Position numbers and translations under genes: made by a program. From Spirosoma sp. (GTDB lineage Bacteria > Bacteroidota > Bacteroidia > Cytophagales > Spirosomataceae), in NCBI RefSeq assembly GCF_026391055.1, contig NZ_JAPLET010000026.1, positions 620,001-684,000 on the forward strand: a stretch of 64,000 bases of DNA, written 5' to 3'. This document shows positions 52,390 through 60,517 of this stretch, one piece after another. Under the pieces are notes generated by a model. That model searched no databases. It was not told the DNA's origin and saw only the letters and a program-made list of their open reading frames with translations. Position 1 is the stretch's first letter; each line of letters begins with the position of its first letter.

Positions 52390-54584
52390 GATTCTGTTGA
52401 GATTTCAATTTCAAGTATTTTCTGATGAATGAGTGTCTGTAAAACAGGATCGTTCTGTAGTTCGTGTTTGGCAGTTGGCTCGTTTTGTATTCGTTGTAAA
52501 CGTTCTGTCTGTAAGGCATTTAGCTGAAACGGGCTTCTGTACCGTTTGAACGAAACGATGGCCTCACCCGCTGGTTGTATATCAACAGTTTTGATTCCTC
52601 TGTGTAATTGGAGCGTAGCCGACGTAATCAGGTTGGTATAGTCAAGCTCGGAAAGTGTCACGGTCTGATTCGCTACCTGAAAACAAACTGGACGCTCAAC
52701 TAACGCGACGGTTAGCATTTCGGGCAGATTGCAGGCTATATCCGTATCCGCGTAAAGCCCAACGATAACCGTTGCAGGGTGAAACATCTCGGACGGTCCT
52801 AAATAATGACGGAGAGCTTTGTAAACAACGGTTCGAAGTGAATCAAATAATGGATCTAGTATAGGGTTGGTTTGAGGAGTTGAACTGAAGAAGACACCTA
52901 TTCCCTGATTAATCAAGCCAAGGTCGGAAGCGGTTAAATACTGGCTACCTACAAAGGTCGGCGTAGGTTCGCTGTATACGCCACGGGCCTGTTGATACCT
53001 TGGATGCGCTTGAATTGCTTTTAGAAGATAAGCTGTCAGTGTCAGTGGTAACTGGTTATTGGCAGGCTCCTTAATAATGGCAGCCGTCCGCTTTGTAATC
53101 GTCTCAGGTTCAGGCATTATCAGCCAACATAAGGCGGCTTTCAGCCAGTGAATGTAGGCCGTTTCGGATTGGCCCATTTCAGTCAACAAGGCAGCTTTTT
53201 GAAGATTAATATAAACAATATCACCCTCAGTCCGTAAACCATTACTGGTATCAAAAGCACGTTGATAGTGTTGTTGGGCCAGAGAAAATTCATTGTTTCG
53301 CCGATAAAGCCGGGCGGTATTAATGGCATTAACAAAAGCCAACTGGTAATCGCTGGCGAGGTATTGCTGTTGAACACGGGCAATCTGCTGCTCCAGGCGT
53401 AACGATTGATCTGCGTTACCGTTTTTTAATTCATACAGCGCTTTGATATTGAGCAGGTAGGCGTATTCGGGCAAATGCTCATCAATGGGTTTAAGTTGCT
53501 CAAAGCAGCGCTTGGCAGTATCGAGCTGGTTAACCATGGTAGCCCCCCAGGCTTTGGCAAGCAGCAGAAACTGCTGTAAAGCCTCTGGAATACCGGGCGC
53601 AGGATCGGGCTGACCGGCCACGTCGGCAAACAGCCAGCAGGCAATCCGAATACCTTGTACCTGCGTAGCAATAGCGGCCTGTTTGGCGGGTTGTCGACAA
53701 ATCCTAAACGCCTTTTCCAGGTAACGCAAACAAATACTTAGAGAGCCTTTTGCAAATTGCTGCCAGGCAAAACTGGTCAGGAAATCTACATCAGCAAAAT
53801 ACGTATTGCCCCAATATTGACCATAGGCTCGTATCCAGTCAGGATACGCAGGCTGAGTAAGTTTATCAAAATCCAGCTTCGGGTTAGGTGTAGGTTGTTT
53901 ATAACCAAAGGGGATCAACCAGCAATTACCTTGTAGTTGGTAGCAACCAGAAGGATTTATAGCGATAGCCGGGTTGCCAATACCAGGTACTAACGAAACG
54001 GGGAGCGGCAGCGAAGGAACATTGGCAATAGGTGTATGTTCGTTGGTACAGTGTGCCCAATTAATACGAAGGTTTGTATACGACGTTTCTGTAACAGCTA
54101 CCACAATCAGTTTATGACTGGTTGTAGCGATAAGCTGACAAAAGAGGTTCAGAAAAATACCATTTTCGTCGGCCAGTAACCAGTTATCACATCCCAATAT
54201 GGCAACAAATGTTTGTGGTGGCATCTCTACCTGCGCCAGCAACTGCCGGGCCAGACAAAGGCTCTTCTGAAAAGCGGGTTGTCCCTGAGCTTCTGCGTCT
54301 ATTCCCGTACTGACAAGTTGTGAAAACGATAACATCTTTCCCGATGCCGCCATTGCCCCCCCGGTAGTACTTCTGTTAATCGGACTCAATTCAAGCTGCA
54401 ACTGACTGGCCCATTCACAGGCAACCTGATTAGCCTGCCACGCTCCTTTGCTTAAATCTGCAAAACAATAGCTAACCGGGTAGCCGTGTTTGTGCAGATA
54501 GCTTAAGAGCTGTTCCAGATTAGTGCAAACAAGGCCGGTTAATATCGGGGGGCTTATGTTCCGTTGAAAAACAGGCATTCTCAT
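52320..54584 (-). CDS. Unknown 754-residue protein of the TOMM cluster, TPR-like
   Basis: No family was recognised with confidence. The N-terminal third resembles a degenerate STAND/AAA-like domain: TFVAILGCDNWLLADENG looks like a Walker-B-type strand, but no proper P-loop is present (the nearest is GGAMAASGKML). The middle (about 250-500) is helical with TPR-like pairs such as YAYLLNIKALYELKNGN and EFSLAQQHYQRAFD. The C-terminal third contains a separate alpha/beta segment (PATVIVGLYADTDIACNLPE). The ATG overlaps the SagB stop by one base (TAATG), so translation is coupled. The 3' end overlaps the Rieske gene by 70 bp. It may act as a scaffold or regulator of the maturation complex. Confidence 0.75.
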   Translation of the reverse strand: MRMPVFQRNISPPILTGLVCTNLEQLLSYLHKHGYPVSYCFADLSKGAWQANQVACEWASQLQLELSPINRSTTGGAMAASGKMLSFSQLVSTGIDAEAQGQPAFQKSLCLARQLLAQVEMPPQTFVAILGCDNWLLADENGIFLNLFCQLIATTSHKLIVVAVTETSYTNLRINWAHCTNEHTPIANVPSLPLPVSLVPGIGNPAIAINPSGCYQLQGNCWLIPFGYKQPTPNPKLDFDKLTQPAYPDWIRAYGQYWGNTYFADVDFLTSFAWQQFAKGSLSICLRYLEKAFRICRQPAKQAAIATQVQGIRIACWLFADVAGQPDPAPGIPEALQQFLLLAKAWGATMVNQLDTAKRCFEQLKPIDEHLPEYAYLLNIKALYELKNGNADQSLRLEQQIARVQQQYLASDYQLAFVNAINTARLYRRNNEFSLAQQHYQRAFDTSNGLRTEGDIVYINLQKAALLTEMGQSETAYIHWLKAALCWLIMPEPETITKRTAAIIKEPANNQLPLTLTAYLLKAIQAHPRYQQARGVYSEPTPTFVGSQYLTASDLGLINQGIGVFFSSTPQTNPILDPLFDSLRTVVYKALRHYLGPSEMFHPATVIVGLYADTDIACNLPEMLTVALVERPVCFQVANQTVTLSELDYTNLITSATLQLHRGIKTVDIQPAGEAIVSFKRYRSPFQLNALQTERLQRIQNEPTAKHELQNDPVLQTLIHQKILEIEISTESCKKAGINLDLNAILSNPSLLAM

Positions 54585-55384
54585 TAAGCGTTATCTTGAT
54601 TATCACCAAGAGCAAGGCAGTATAAGCAAGAGGCCGTCACACCGTCTAACTTCAGAAACTCGTCGGCCCGATGATCCAAAAAACCACCAACCGGCACTGT
54701 ACCGAAACCGAGAGCTTTAGCGGCTAAAATCATATTTTGTACAACGTGGCCGGCTTCTATAAGCGCAAAGCGGTAGCCACGTTCGCCATATTTAAAGGTT
54801 ATTCGCTCAAACCAGCCTGTAACGAAAAACATAGCTGATGAATTGAATGCCAGTTCCGGCTGAATAAATACATCACGTAATGCCCTGGATTGATCTCCCC
54901 GCTGAAGAAGACTAATGGAGTTCATTGATGGATTGTAATGGTATAAGCCGATTTCCAATCCCTCAATATAGGTGTGGTGAAAAAAGATTTCGAGCGGATA
55001 TAAAGCCCCTGCCGATGGAACCGTCCGGAATGGATGCGGAAACTCGGTGTCGGCATTGGTACGATTGATTCCGTAACCACTATACAGTAGGGTAGCCAGC
55101 GCATCGACGTCCATTTTTTTGGGTAACACTGTTCGGGCTGTGGTGCGCTCGTGCATGATTTGCCAAAGCGAAGCATCGGGTTGAACAGGTAAGTCAGGCA
55201 GGGCAACTTTCGGAAAGCCCGCATAGTCCTGGCTAACAATCAGGTCAAGTGTTTTGGCCTGAAGTTCGTTAAGGGCAACACTTTTATTTAAAGTCGTAAG
55301 TTTCGAATTTTCATGATAGACCTCCCAAAGCAGTTCATCGAGTTGCTCCTCAGGTTCGCCGAGTTGATTCCAGAATGTTTCCAT
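54584..55384 (-). CDS. SagB-type thiazole/oxazole dehydrogenase
   Basis: This 266-residue nitroreductase-fold, FMN-dependent oxidase belongs to the SagB/McbC family, which converts azolines to azoles. The motifs seen are ERTTARTVLPKKMDVDAL (FMN phosphate contact), PFRTVPSAGALYPLEIFF (the classical SAGALYP signature), GLYHYNPSMNSI, and AGHVVQNMILAAKALGFGTVPVGGF (quoted in part). Its presence implies that the cluster product carries aromatic thiazoles rather than thiazolines. It lies 34 bp after the YcaO gene and is coupled to the next gene. Confidence 0.93.
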   Translation of the reverse strand: METFWNQLGEPEEQLDELLWEVYHENSKLTTLNKSVALNELQAKTLDLIVSQDYAGFPKVALPDLPVQPDASLWQIMHERTTARTVLPKKMDVDALATLLYSGYGINRTNADTEFPHPFRTVPSAGALYPLEIFFHHTYIEGLEIGLYHYNPSMNSISLLQRGDQSRALRDVFIQPELAFNSSAMFFVTGWFERITFKYGERGYRFALIEAGHVVQNMILAAKALGFGTVPVGGFLDHRADEFLKLDGVTASCLYCLALGDNQDNA

Positions 55385-55418
55385 AGTGTAAACAGATTAA
55401 GGATAGTTACAGAGAGTA

Positions 55419-56771
55419 TCAGGGATAGGCGTGTGGGGCGGGGTTATCGCCGGTGTCCGGATGGATGCCAGGATAGCCTAATGCCTGGGGAGCCGTCCAG
55501 AGTCGATTGCCGCCAAGACACCGGTTTTGGAATCCCATGCAGAGCCGCTGCATGCCCGGAATGACGACACGTACCACATGGAAACCCAGGTTGCCGACAT
55601 CCGGTGTTGTCATATCCTTGACATACACCCGTTCGCCAATAGAATATACAGCCCGTAATAGGTTCCAGAGGGTGTCTTCTCGGGTTTCGCCTACCAGCGA
55701 CTGAATGGAGTCAAAATCGACTCTTTTGGCCGACTTAAAGACAAAATCGGCATGATGAGCCAACTGATGGTCGCAGTAAAAGTGCAGGTGCTGCGCCTGA
55801 TCCGTAACATTGCGGTGATGCGGGAAGTCGGCCGGGAACGACGGCGAGTGTTGCATTAACCGTGAGCAATAACGACGGGTGTGGGGAAGTTCCTCCAAAC
55901 TTTTGCGGGCCGCTTTTTCGGGGTCCGGGTCTGAGGCACCCGCAAAAATCAGAGCCGGTGTATCTGGCTGGCCGTTTGTTTTGAGAACGCTCAGAATGGT
56001 TGGGATACCGTGGTCGAGCGTGCTGTTAAACATAATTACCCGGCTTCCATTTTGCTCCAGCCGCCGAACAATATCGTAGTTGGTGTCGCTTAGAGTCTCA
56101 ATCCGGATTTGGGGTAACGACATCATCGCCTGCCACATAAGCATGACGGCATCGCGTTCAATAACCTCACAAATGGCCGAAATCGTTGCGTCATAAAACG
56201 ACATGTGAGCGGCCATACCCGTCGAAATTGGCTGGAGTATCGGCGCATCGCCCGTTCCCTGGTAATACAGGTAAGGCATGTAGACACTGGCTGCCGGAAT
56301 AAAAACCGACTGGCCGGTGTAGATTTCCAGCGATTCGACCCACCGCACGGGCGTATAGTCGGTAAAGGGCACAAATAGGAAGTCTTCCTGCTCATACTGC
56401 CAATCGGCATAGAGGGCAAAGTCGGAAGGGGGCGCGCAGGTAAAGGGGGCGTCGGCGTAGGTGGTGAGGGGAAGTTCGTTACGGTCGTAAATAGCCGACG
56501 AGTACCGCTCAATGGCCTCACCAATGGCTTTGGCTTTGGCAACATCTTTGTAGATCGAGGCTCCTCCGGTATTGTTAAAGTTTTTTTCATCGGCAAAAGC
56601 GCTGCTATTGCACGCCTGGCACGAAAAGTGAAAAAACTCAGGATCTCCGGCAAAACGCGGAACCTGTTTAACTTCTTTGAGAATACCAACCGAAGGATCG
56701 ACTAACAGAGAGGCTATATCGCGTAAACGGTTATTTTTAAAGGATGTAAATTGGAGCGAAGCAGTTTCCAC
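55419..56771 (-). CDS. YcaO-domain TOMM cyclodehydratase
   Basis: This 450-residue YcaO protein uses ATP to form azoline rings from Cys/Ser/Thr side chains and the peptide backbone. The ATP-binding motifs are visible: NNTGGASIYKDVAKAKAIGE with EAIERYSS (E85, E89), then DATISAICEVIERDAVMLMW (E202, E205), and the later KSLEELPHTRRY. The C-terminus ends NPAPHAYP, close to but not equal to the PxPxP tail expected of TOMM YcaO enzymes, where the last Pro-rich positions contact the active site. Two cysteines (C51, C54) precede the domain. It follows the E1-like gene by 17 bp. Confidence 0.93.
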   Translation of the reverse strand: METASLQFTSFKNNRLRDIASLLVDPSVGILKEVKQVPRFAGDPEFFHFSCQACNSSAFADEKNFNNTGGASIYKDVAKAKAIGEAIERYSSAIYDRNELPLTTYADAPFTCAPPSDFALYADWQYEQEDFLFVPFTDYTPVRWVESLEIYTGQSVFIPAASVYMPYLYYQGTGDAPILQPISTGMAAHMSFYDATISAICEVIERDAVMLMWQAMMSLPQIRIETLSDTNYDIVRRLEQNGSRVIMFNSTLDHGIPTILSVLKTNGQPDTPALIFAGASDPDPEKAARKSLEELPHTRRYCSRLMQHSPSFPADFPHHRNVTDQAQHLHFYCDHQLAHHADFVFKSAKRVDFDSIQSLVGETREDTLWNLLRAVYSIGERVYVKDMTTPDVGNLGFHVVRVVIPGMQRLCMGFQNRCLGGNRLWTAPQALGYPGIHPDTGDNPAPHAYP

Positions 56772-56788
56772 GATGCAGTTGGCTTTGG

Positions 56789-57880
56789 TTATTCCTCATT
56801 GGTTAACATGTACGTAGAGTTAAACACCGTGTAGGGCGACCGTTTGTGTACCGTTCCGCACACCGGGCAGCGAGGTAGCTTCAGCACTTTTCGGGGCTTC
56901 ATCTCTGTCTTGAGCAGGTTGATTTCGAGCACTGTACCGGCATTCCAGGTTTGCATAATCCGACCAAACTGCTTAAACAGCTCAAAAGCAGCAATGTCGC
57001 CCAAAATAGAAGCCATCGACGGATGAAACCCTGACACAATTTGTCCTTCATACGCGGCAAGTTCAACGGTTCTTGAGGTGACGTAATCACGTTGCTGGGC
57101 ATTGCTCCTGCCCAGATAACATTCCAGACAAGCAGTTTCGCCAGGCATGACAAAGGGGCCAACATATCCTTTCAGGTTACTCAACACGACCGGCATAAAT
57201 GGAATTTTGTTGTCAACGGCAAACTTGTTGAATTCCCGCATGAGCTGATGCCCGCCAAAGTCAGATGTAACGACCAGGCTGTCGATAGGAGCCGAAAGAG
57301 AGAGGTTATCGACCCATTCTTCATAAGACACAACTGAGGCAAAAACGCCCGTCTGATACGGCTCCAGCAGGGTGTCTGTAGAACCAAAGAAGGTTATATT
57401 GCGAAACAGCGGGGTGTCTACAAGGGTTACGTTGCCGAACCCACTTTCGCGGAGGCTCGAAACCAGCTGCCTGGAAACGGTATTAACCCCCAACACCACA
57501 ATGGATTTTTGAAGGATGCGCTGCAAGGAGTCGGGTGTAAGTCCCAAATTCCAGTGGAGCAACGGTTGACGGTATGCATCGCTGGCTTCCAGTGTATCCA
57601 GTTCCGCTTTTGAAGCATCGACCAGAAACCCCTTTTGCCGAAGGTCATGCAGTATTTGAACAATCGTTTCGTGAAGGCTTTCCCCAAAATAAGCCAGTAA
57701 ATCAGCTTCGGCAATGCCGTCGCCGGAAGCCATAGTAACCAGCACATTCATGAGGTCAAAGGCCAGTTCACCGGTTAGTTTCACTTGTACGATGCCCCGT
57801 CGCAGAATAACGCCCTCGTCGATCTCGATGAGCTGCGAAGGGAGGAAAATGATTCTGGATTCGTCTAAATCTAATTTCAT
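56789..57880 (-). CDS. E1-like/RRE TOMM cyclodehydratase partner (SagC/TruD-type)
   Basis: This 363-residue protein has an N-terminal winged-helix RiPP recognition element (about 15-88: IDEGVILRRGIVQVKLTGE to LHDLRQKGFL), the region expected to bind the leader peptide. A ThiF-like E1 domain follows (about 123-330), with the GVNTVSRQLVSSLRESG Rossmann segment and four zinc cysteines C251, C254, C338 and C341 (CLEC, CPVC). It delivers the precursor to YcaO and activates it. It lies 24 bp after the radical SAM gene. Confidence 0.92.
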   Translation of the reverse strand: MKLDLDESRIIFLPSQLIEIDEGVILRRGIVQVKLTGELAFDLMNVLVTMASGDGIAEADLLAYFGESLHETIVQILHDLRQKGFLVDASKAELDTLEASDAYRQPLLHWNLGLTPDSLQRILQKSIVVLGVNTVSRQLVSSLRESGFGNVTLVDTPLFRNITFFGSTDTLLEPYQTGVFASVVSYEEWVDNLSLSAPIDSLVVTSDFGGHQLMREFNKFAVDNKIPFMPVVLSNLKGYVGPFVMPGETACLECYLGRSNAQQRDYVTSRTVELAAYEGQIVSGFHPSMASILGDIAAFELFKQFGRIMQTWNAGTVLEINLLKTEMKPRKVLKLPRCPVCGTVHKRSPYTVFNSTYMLTNEE

Positions 57881-57904
57881 GAGCGTTTAGGAATAAAAGC
57901 ACGA

Positions 57905-59260
57905 TTAAATGGCGGTAATCCGGTTGGTGTGGTGCCGGACAATGGGTTTATGAATCAAAAACTGCGAATAACTACCGGCAAATAGTTTAAACAGGTTGCG
58001 GTATATCTGCCTGAACTGGTCGGGTGGAAGACGCGATGGCATGACTAAACTTTGGGTGTCAAAATAGTCCCAGTCAGGTCGTCCATTGGGTTGCTTTATC
58101 GTGATGTTGCTAAAATCGGGAGCCAGCAAATCCGTTCCTGGCAGCGGTGTCAGGATAGTGAACGTTGGGTAATCGAGTTTAAAGTGTTCGACAAACCGGA
58201 CCAGCTGCTTAAAGTCGGAAGCCGAGTAATCGGTGTTCACGACAAATTGCGCCAACACCTCAATGTCCAGTTCACGGGCGGTGTCGAGACCTTTTTCGAT
58301 TTGCTGAAGGCTTTGGCGCTTATTATACTCTTTCAGGTCTTTATCCGTGTAGGCATCAATACCAACAAATAAGCGTTCGAGCCCTATGTTTTTCCAATGT
58401 TGCAGTACATCTTTATTACGAATCAGCGAGTCGATCCGGCAATACGCAAAGAATCGTTTATGTACACCAGCCGCCTTGAGAGCCAGTGCCAGCAACTCCA
58501 TCCGCTTGCTGTCAATAAAGGCCTCGTCGTCGATCAGAAATACGTATTCTTCTTTAATCTCACTGATCTCGGCAACAACCTGCTCAATGGCCCGTTTGTG
58601 ATAACGCCCATCCATTACCTGCCAGAGTGAACAGAATGTGCAGCGATACGGACACCCAACCGTAGTACGCACCAGAGCAACGGGTTGCATCCAGTCAATA
58701 AAATAGCGATGCCGGTCGGCCTGAGTCAGTGTGCGGTTGGGCCTCGGCAAACTGTCTATCAAAAAAGGGGGCTGCTCCCCCCCGTACTGAAACGCTCCGT
58801 CAGCATGTCGGCACCATACCCCCGGAATCCGGTAATAATTTTGCTCACCAAGACACTGTTTGGCAATAGCCCGTACCGGACTAACACCCTCGCCGGAAAC
58901 GACCAGGTCGACAACGGGTTCGAAAAAATCTTCCGGTAAAATAGTAGCATGATGCCCGCCAACGACTGTCAGGCAGTCAGGAATAATTTCCTTAACCGTT
59001 TTCAATACTAGTAACCCCGCCCGCACATGCATGGAATAGGCGGTAACCCCAACAATGTGGGGCTTGTATTCGCTAACGGTAGCCGCCAACGTTTCGGGGT
59101 GTAGCCGCAGGTCAAGTATTCGAACATCATGTCCGTCCTCCAGCAAGCCGGCAGCCAGGTACTCTAACGCTAATGGCTCCGCAATGGCACCGAGGTCCCC
59201 TCCCCAATCAGGGTCTGTTCGGGCTTTGGGCCAAATCAATAAGATTCGCAATAAACTCAT
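57905..59260 (-). CDS. B12-binding radical SAM protein of the TOMM cluster
   Basis: This 451-residue class B-type radical SAM enzyme has an N-terminal cobalamin-binding-like Rossmann domain (about 1-140, with VVGGHHATILPE). The [4Fe-4S] motif is CPYRCTFC (C203, C207, C210), followed by SLWQVMDGRYHKR and by YVFLIDDEAFID. Family members perform methylation at unactivated carbons and other radical chemistry. The start at 59260 (MSLLRILLIW) was preferred because it begins the conserved domain; an in-frame ATG at 59314 adds 18 residues. A hairpin lies between this gene and the precursor. Confidence 0.9.
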   Translation of the reverse strand: MSLLRILLIWPKARTDPDWGGDLGAIAEPLALEYLAAGLLEDGHDVRILDLRLHPETLAATVSEYKPHIVGVTAYSMHVRAGLLVLKTVKEIIPDCLTVVGGHHATILPEDFFEPVVDLVVSGEGVSPVRAIAKQCLGEQNYYRIPGVWCRHADGAFQYGGEQPPFLIDSLPRPNRTLTQADRHRYFIDWMQPVALVRTTVGCPYRCTFCSLWQVMDGRYHKRAIEQVVAEISEIKEEYVFLIDDEAFIDSKRMELLALALKAAGVHKRFFAYCRIDSLIRNKDVLQHWKNIGLERLFVGIDAYTDKDLKEYNKRQSLQQIEKGLDTARELDIEVLAQFVVNTDYSASDFKQLVRFVEHFKLDYPTFTILTPLPGTDLLAPDFSNITIKQPNGRPDWDYFDTQSLVMPSRLPPDQFRQIYRNLFKLFAGSYSQFLIHKPIVRHHTNRITAI

Positions 59261-59280
59261 ACAGATGGCTAAGGCTAAAG

Positions 59281-59312
59281 GGCTCTTACTGCCCCGCAAA
59301 ACAGTAAGAGCC
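59281..59312 (-). terminator. Hairpin between precursor and biosynthetic genes (attenuator candidate)
   Basis: GGCTCTTACTG (59281-59291) pairs exactly with CAGTAAGAGCC (59302-59312) around a 10-nt loop. On the minus strand it lies 17 bp after the precursor stop codon. There is no long T-run after it, so partial read-through is likely. Such hairpins let precursor mRNA be made in excess over enzyme mRNA in many RiPP operons. Confidence 0.65.
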
Positions 59313-59329
59313 ACACCATTGAAACTTAG

Positions 59330-59761
59330 TTATTGAATCACTAAACTACGCGACTTGCGTGTCTCGGTCTTCTGAATAACCGCCGTAGCACAGCAACATG
59401 GGCAGCAGCAGCAATTGATGTCTATTGCAGCCGGGTTAGCCCCAAGGCCACCTATGCCTTTTCCTAATACATCACGGATCACCTGTACATCCTGTACACT
59501 AATGGCAGCAGCCGCAGGCGTAAGCCTGCCTGTCCCGTTCCAGCGTCCCAGGGCCATTAAGTCCTCTTTATTCAGTCGTTGAACAGCAGTAGGCAGTTTG
59601 GCCACATCAGCCTTGTCAAACCCCATTTGGGTCAAAGGTGTACTAAGGGCCAGTCGCTTAGGTTGAAAAGCGACAGATACCGCTTTGAGTTGCGCTTCTG
59701 TCAGACCAGCGCTTTTCAGGGTGGCAACCGAAGCTGCCGATAATCTAATTGAATCAGGCAT
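59330..59761 (-). CDS. TOMM precursor peptide with CCCCPCCC core
   Basis: This 143-residue precursor has a long leader (about 1-110, Ala/Leu-rich and helical, with GLTEAQLKAVSVAF, LTQMGFDKADVAKLPTAV and LNKEDLMALGRWN). The C-terminal core region begins near ANPAAIDIN. Its heart is C117-C120, P121, C122-C124, seven cysteines with one Pro, then ATAVIQ and a tail KTETRKSRSLVIQ. These are the residues a YcaO/SagB system would turn into thiazoles. The leader is long, like nif11 or NHLP leaders, but matches neither clearly. It is the first gene of the cluster. Confidence 0.92.
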   Translation of the reverse strand: MPDSIRLSAASVATLKSAGLTEAQLKAVSVAFQPKRLALSTPLTQMGFDKADVAKLPTAVQRLNKEDLMALGRWNGTGRLTPAAAAISVQDVQVIRDVLGKGIGGLGANPAAIDINCCCCPCCCATAVIQKTETRKSRSLVIQ

Positions 59762-59827
59762 ACAGATAAAGGTTTAAGTTGAATTATATAAATAAGCCCT
59801 GCGGGGGGGTTCTTTGAGGCCTTCTTG

Positions 59828-59858
59828 CAATTCATAAAATTTCAATTAATGTCGACAA
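59828..59858 (-). promoter_or_regulatory. Candidate promoter for the TOMM precursor
   Basis: On the minus strand TTG (59858-59856) is followed after 19 bp by TATGAATTG (59836-59828), similar to the Bacteroidota -33 TTTG and -7 TAnnTTTG elements but with one extra base in the -7 box. The precursor ATG would lie about 60 nt downstream of the start of transcription. Confidence 0.3.
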
Positions 59859-59946
59859 CTGTTGATTGCATTTTTAAAACGAGTTATTTACCGGTATTTT
59901 TTTGAATTATTTCTTTATTTTTCAAGAAGTCAATCGACTAAATATG

Positions 59947-60005
59947 CTTAGACCCGTGCCACAGTTACCTCATGAGTTATGGGGTAACCGTGGCACGGGT
60001 CTAAG
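59947..60005. terminator. 23-bp-arm palindrome upstream of the TOMM cluster
   Basis: The arms 59947-59969 and 59983-60005 match over 23 bp with one mismatch (core CTTAGACCCGTGCCAC). It lies upstream of the precursor and downstream of the small frame at 60153, so it could insulate the cluster from upstream transcription. Confidence 0.7.
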
Positions 60006-60152
60006 TGAAAGTCCTGCTAGTATACAGGTCCGGCAAAGCAACTGCTTACCGATGTTGGTAATGAATTGAAAACTTACCGGCCTGACGGGGAAATTTGCGG
60101 AGAAGAATTGATAAATTTTGGTTAAGCAAGCCCGGTTTAACCTTCATTGAAC

Positions 60153-60329
60153 CTACCGATTTGTAGAACGTTTGGGCAAAGGCTTCGCCCAATGCTGGAC
60201 GCTACTGACGCTTTTTGAAGAAGCGGCCCGTAGAGGATTTGGTCTACCGGTTTTGGTATTTTGAGAAATGGACCTTGCCAGGAAAACGAACAAAACCAGC
60301 GTCCAGATAAAAAACAGATTACGGGACAT
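60153..60329 (-). CDS. Small basic exported or membrane peptide, 58 residues
   Basis: The ATG at 60329 opens a frame encoding MSRNLFFIWTLVLFVFLARS followed by a basic tail with NTKTGRPNPLRAASSK and WAKPLPKRSTNR. The N-terminus is one hydrophobic helix or signal peptide. The remaining 35 residues are Lys/Arg/Ser-rich with no Cys. An overlapping frame (60137-60346) lacks these features. The gene would lie just upstream of the RiPP cluster on the same strand. No family was recognised. Confidence 0.45.
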   Translation of the reverse strand: MSRNLFFIWTLVLFVFLARSISQNTKTGRPNPLRAASSKSVSSVQHWAKPLPKRSTNR

Positions 60330-60517
60330 GACATAGTTTGAGCCAAAAGCAGCCGTCCCTACTACGTTTATGTTAGCTAAAAAGTATCACCTACCTCTAC
60401 CAGTATTTTATACATGATCTATGCAGCAGAGAGGTTTATCAGATCAATTGCATTCTGGTTAAGAATTAGAGTTAGAATGAACCACCAAAACTTCGAGAGG
60501 CTATGCGGGCCACTACT

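Larger units (their letters stand above)
50689..59761 (-). other. RiPP biosynthetic gene cluster, TOMM (polyazole) type
   Basis: Eight minus-strand genes run in one direction: precursor peptide, B12-binding radical SAM enzyme, E1-like/RRE cyclodehydratase partner, YcaO cyclodehydratase, SagB-type dehydrogenase, a 754-residue unknown protein, a Rieske oxygenase and an alpha/beta hydrolase. Gaps between the enzyme genes are 34 bp or less, or the genes overlap. The YcaO, E1-like and SagB trio is the established thiazole/oxazole-forming set. The precursor holds CCCCPCCC near its C-terminus. Long palindromes flank the cluster at 50575 and 59947. No exporter or immunity gene was identified in it. 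Confidence 0.9.

Noticed and set aside
60137..60346. A 69-codon minus-strand frame overlapping the candidate 58-residue peptide
   Set aside because: Its sequence has no signal peptide pattern and an unlikely composition; the overlapping frame from 60329 has a cleaner hydrophobic start.
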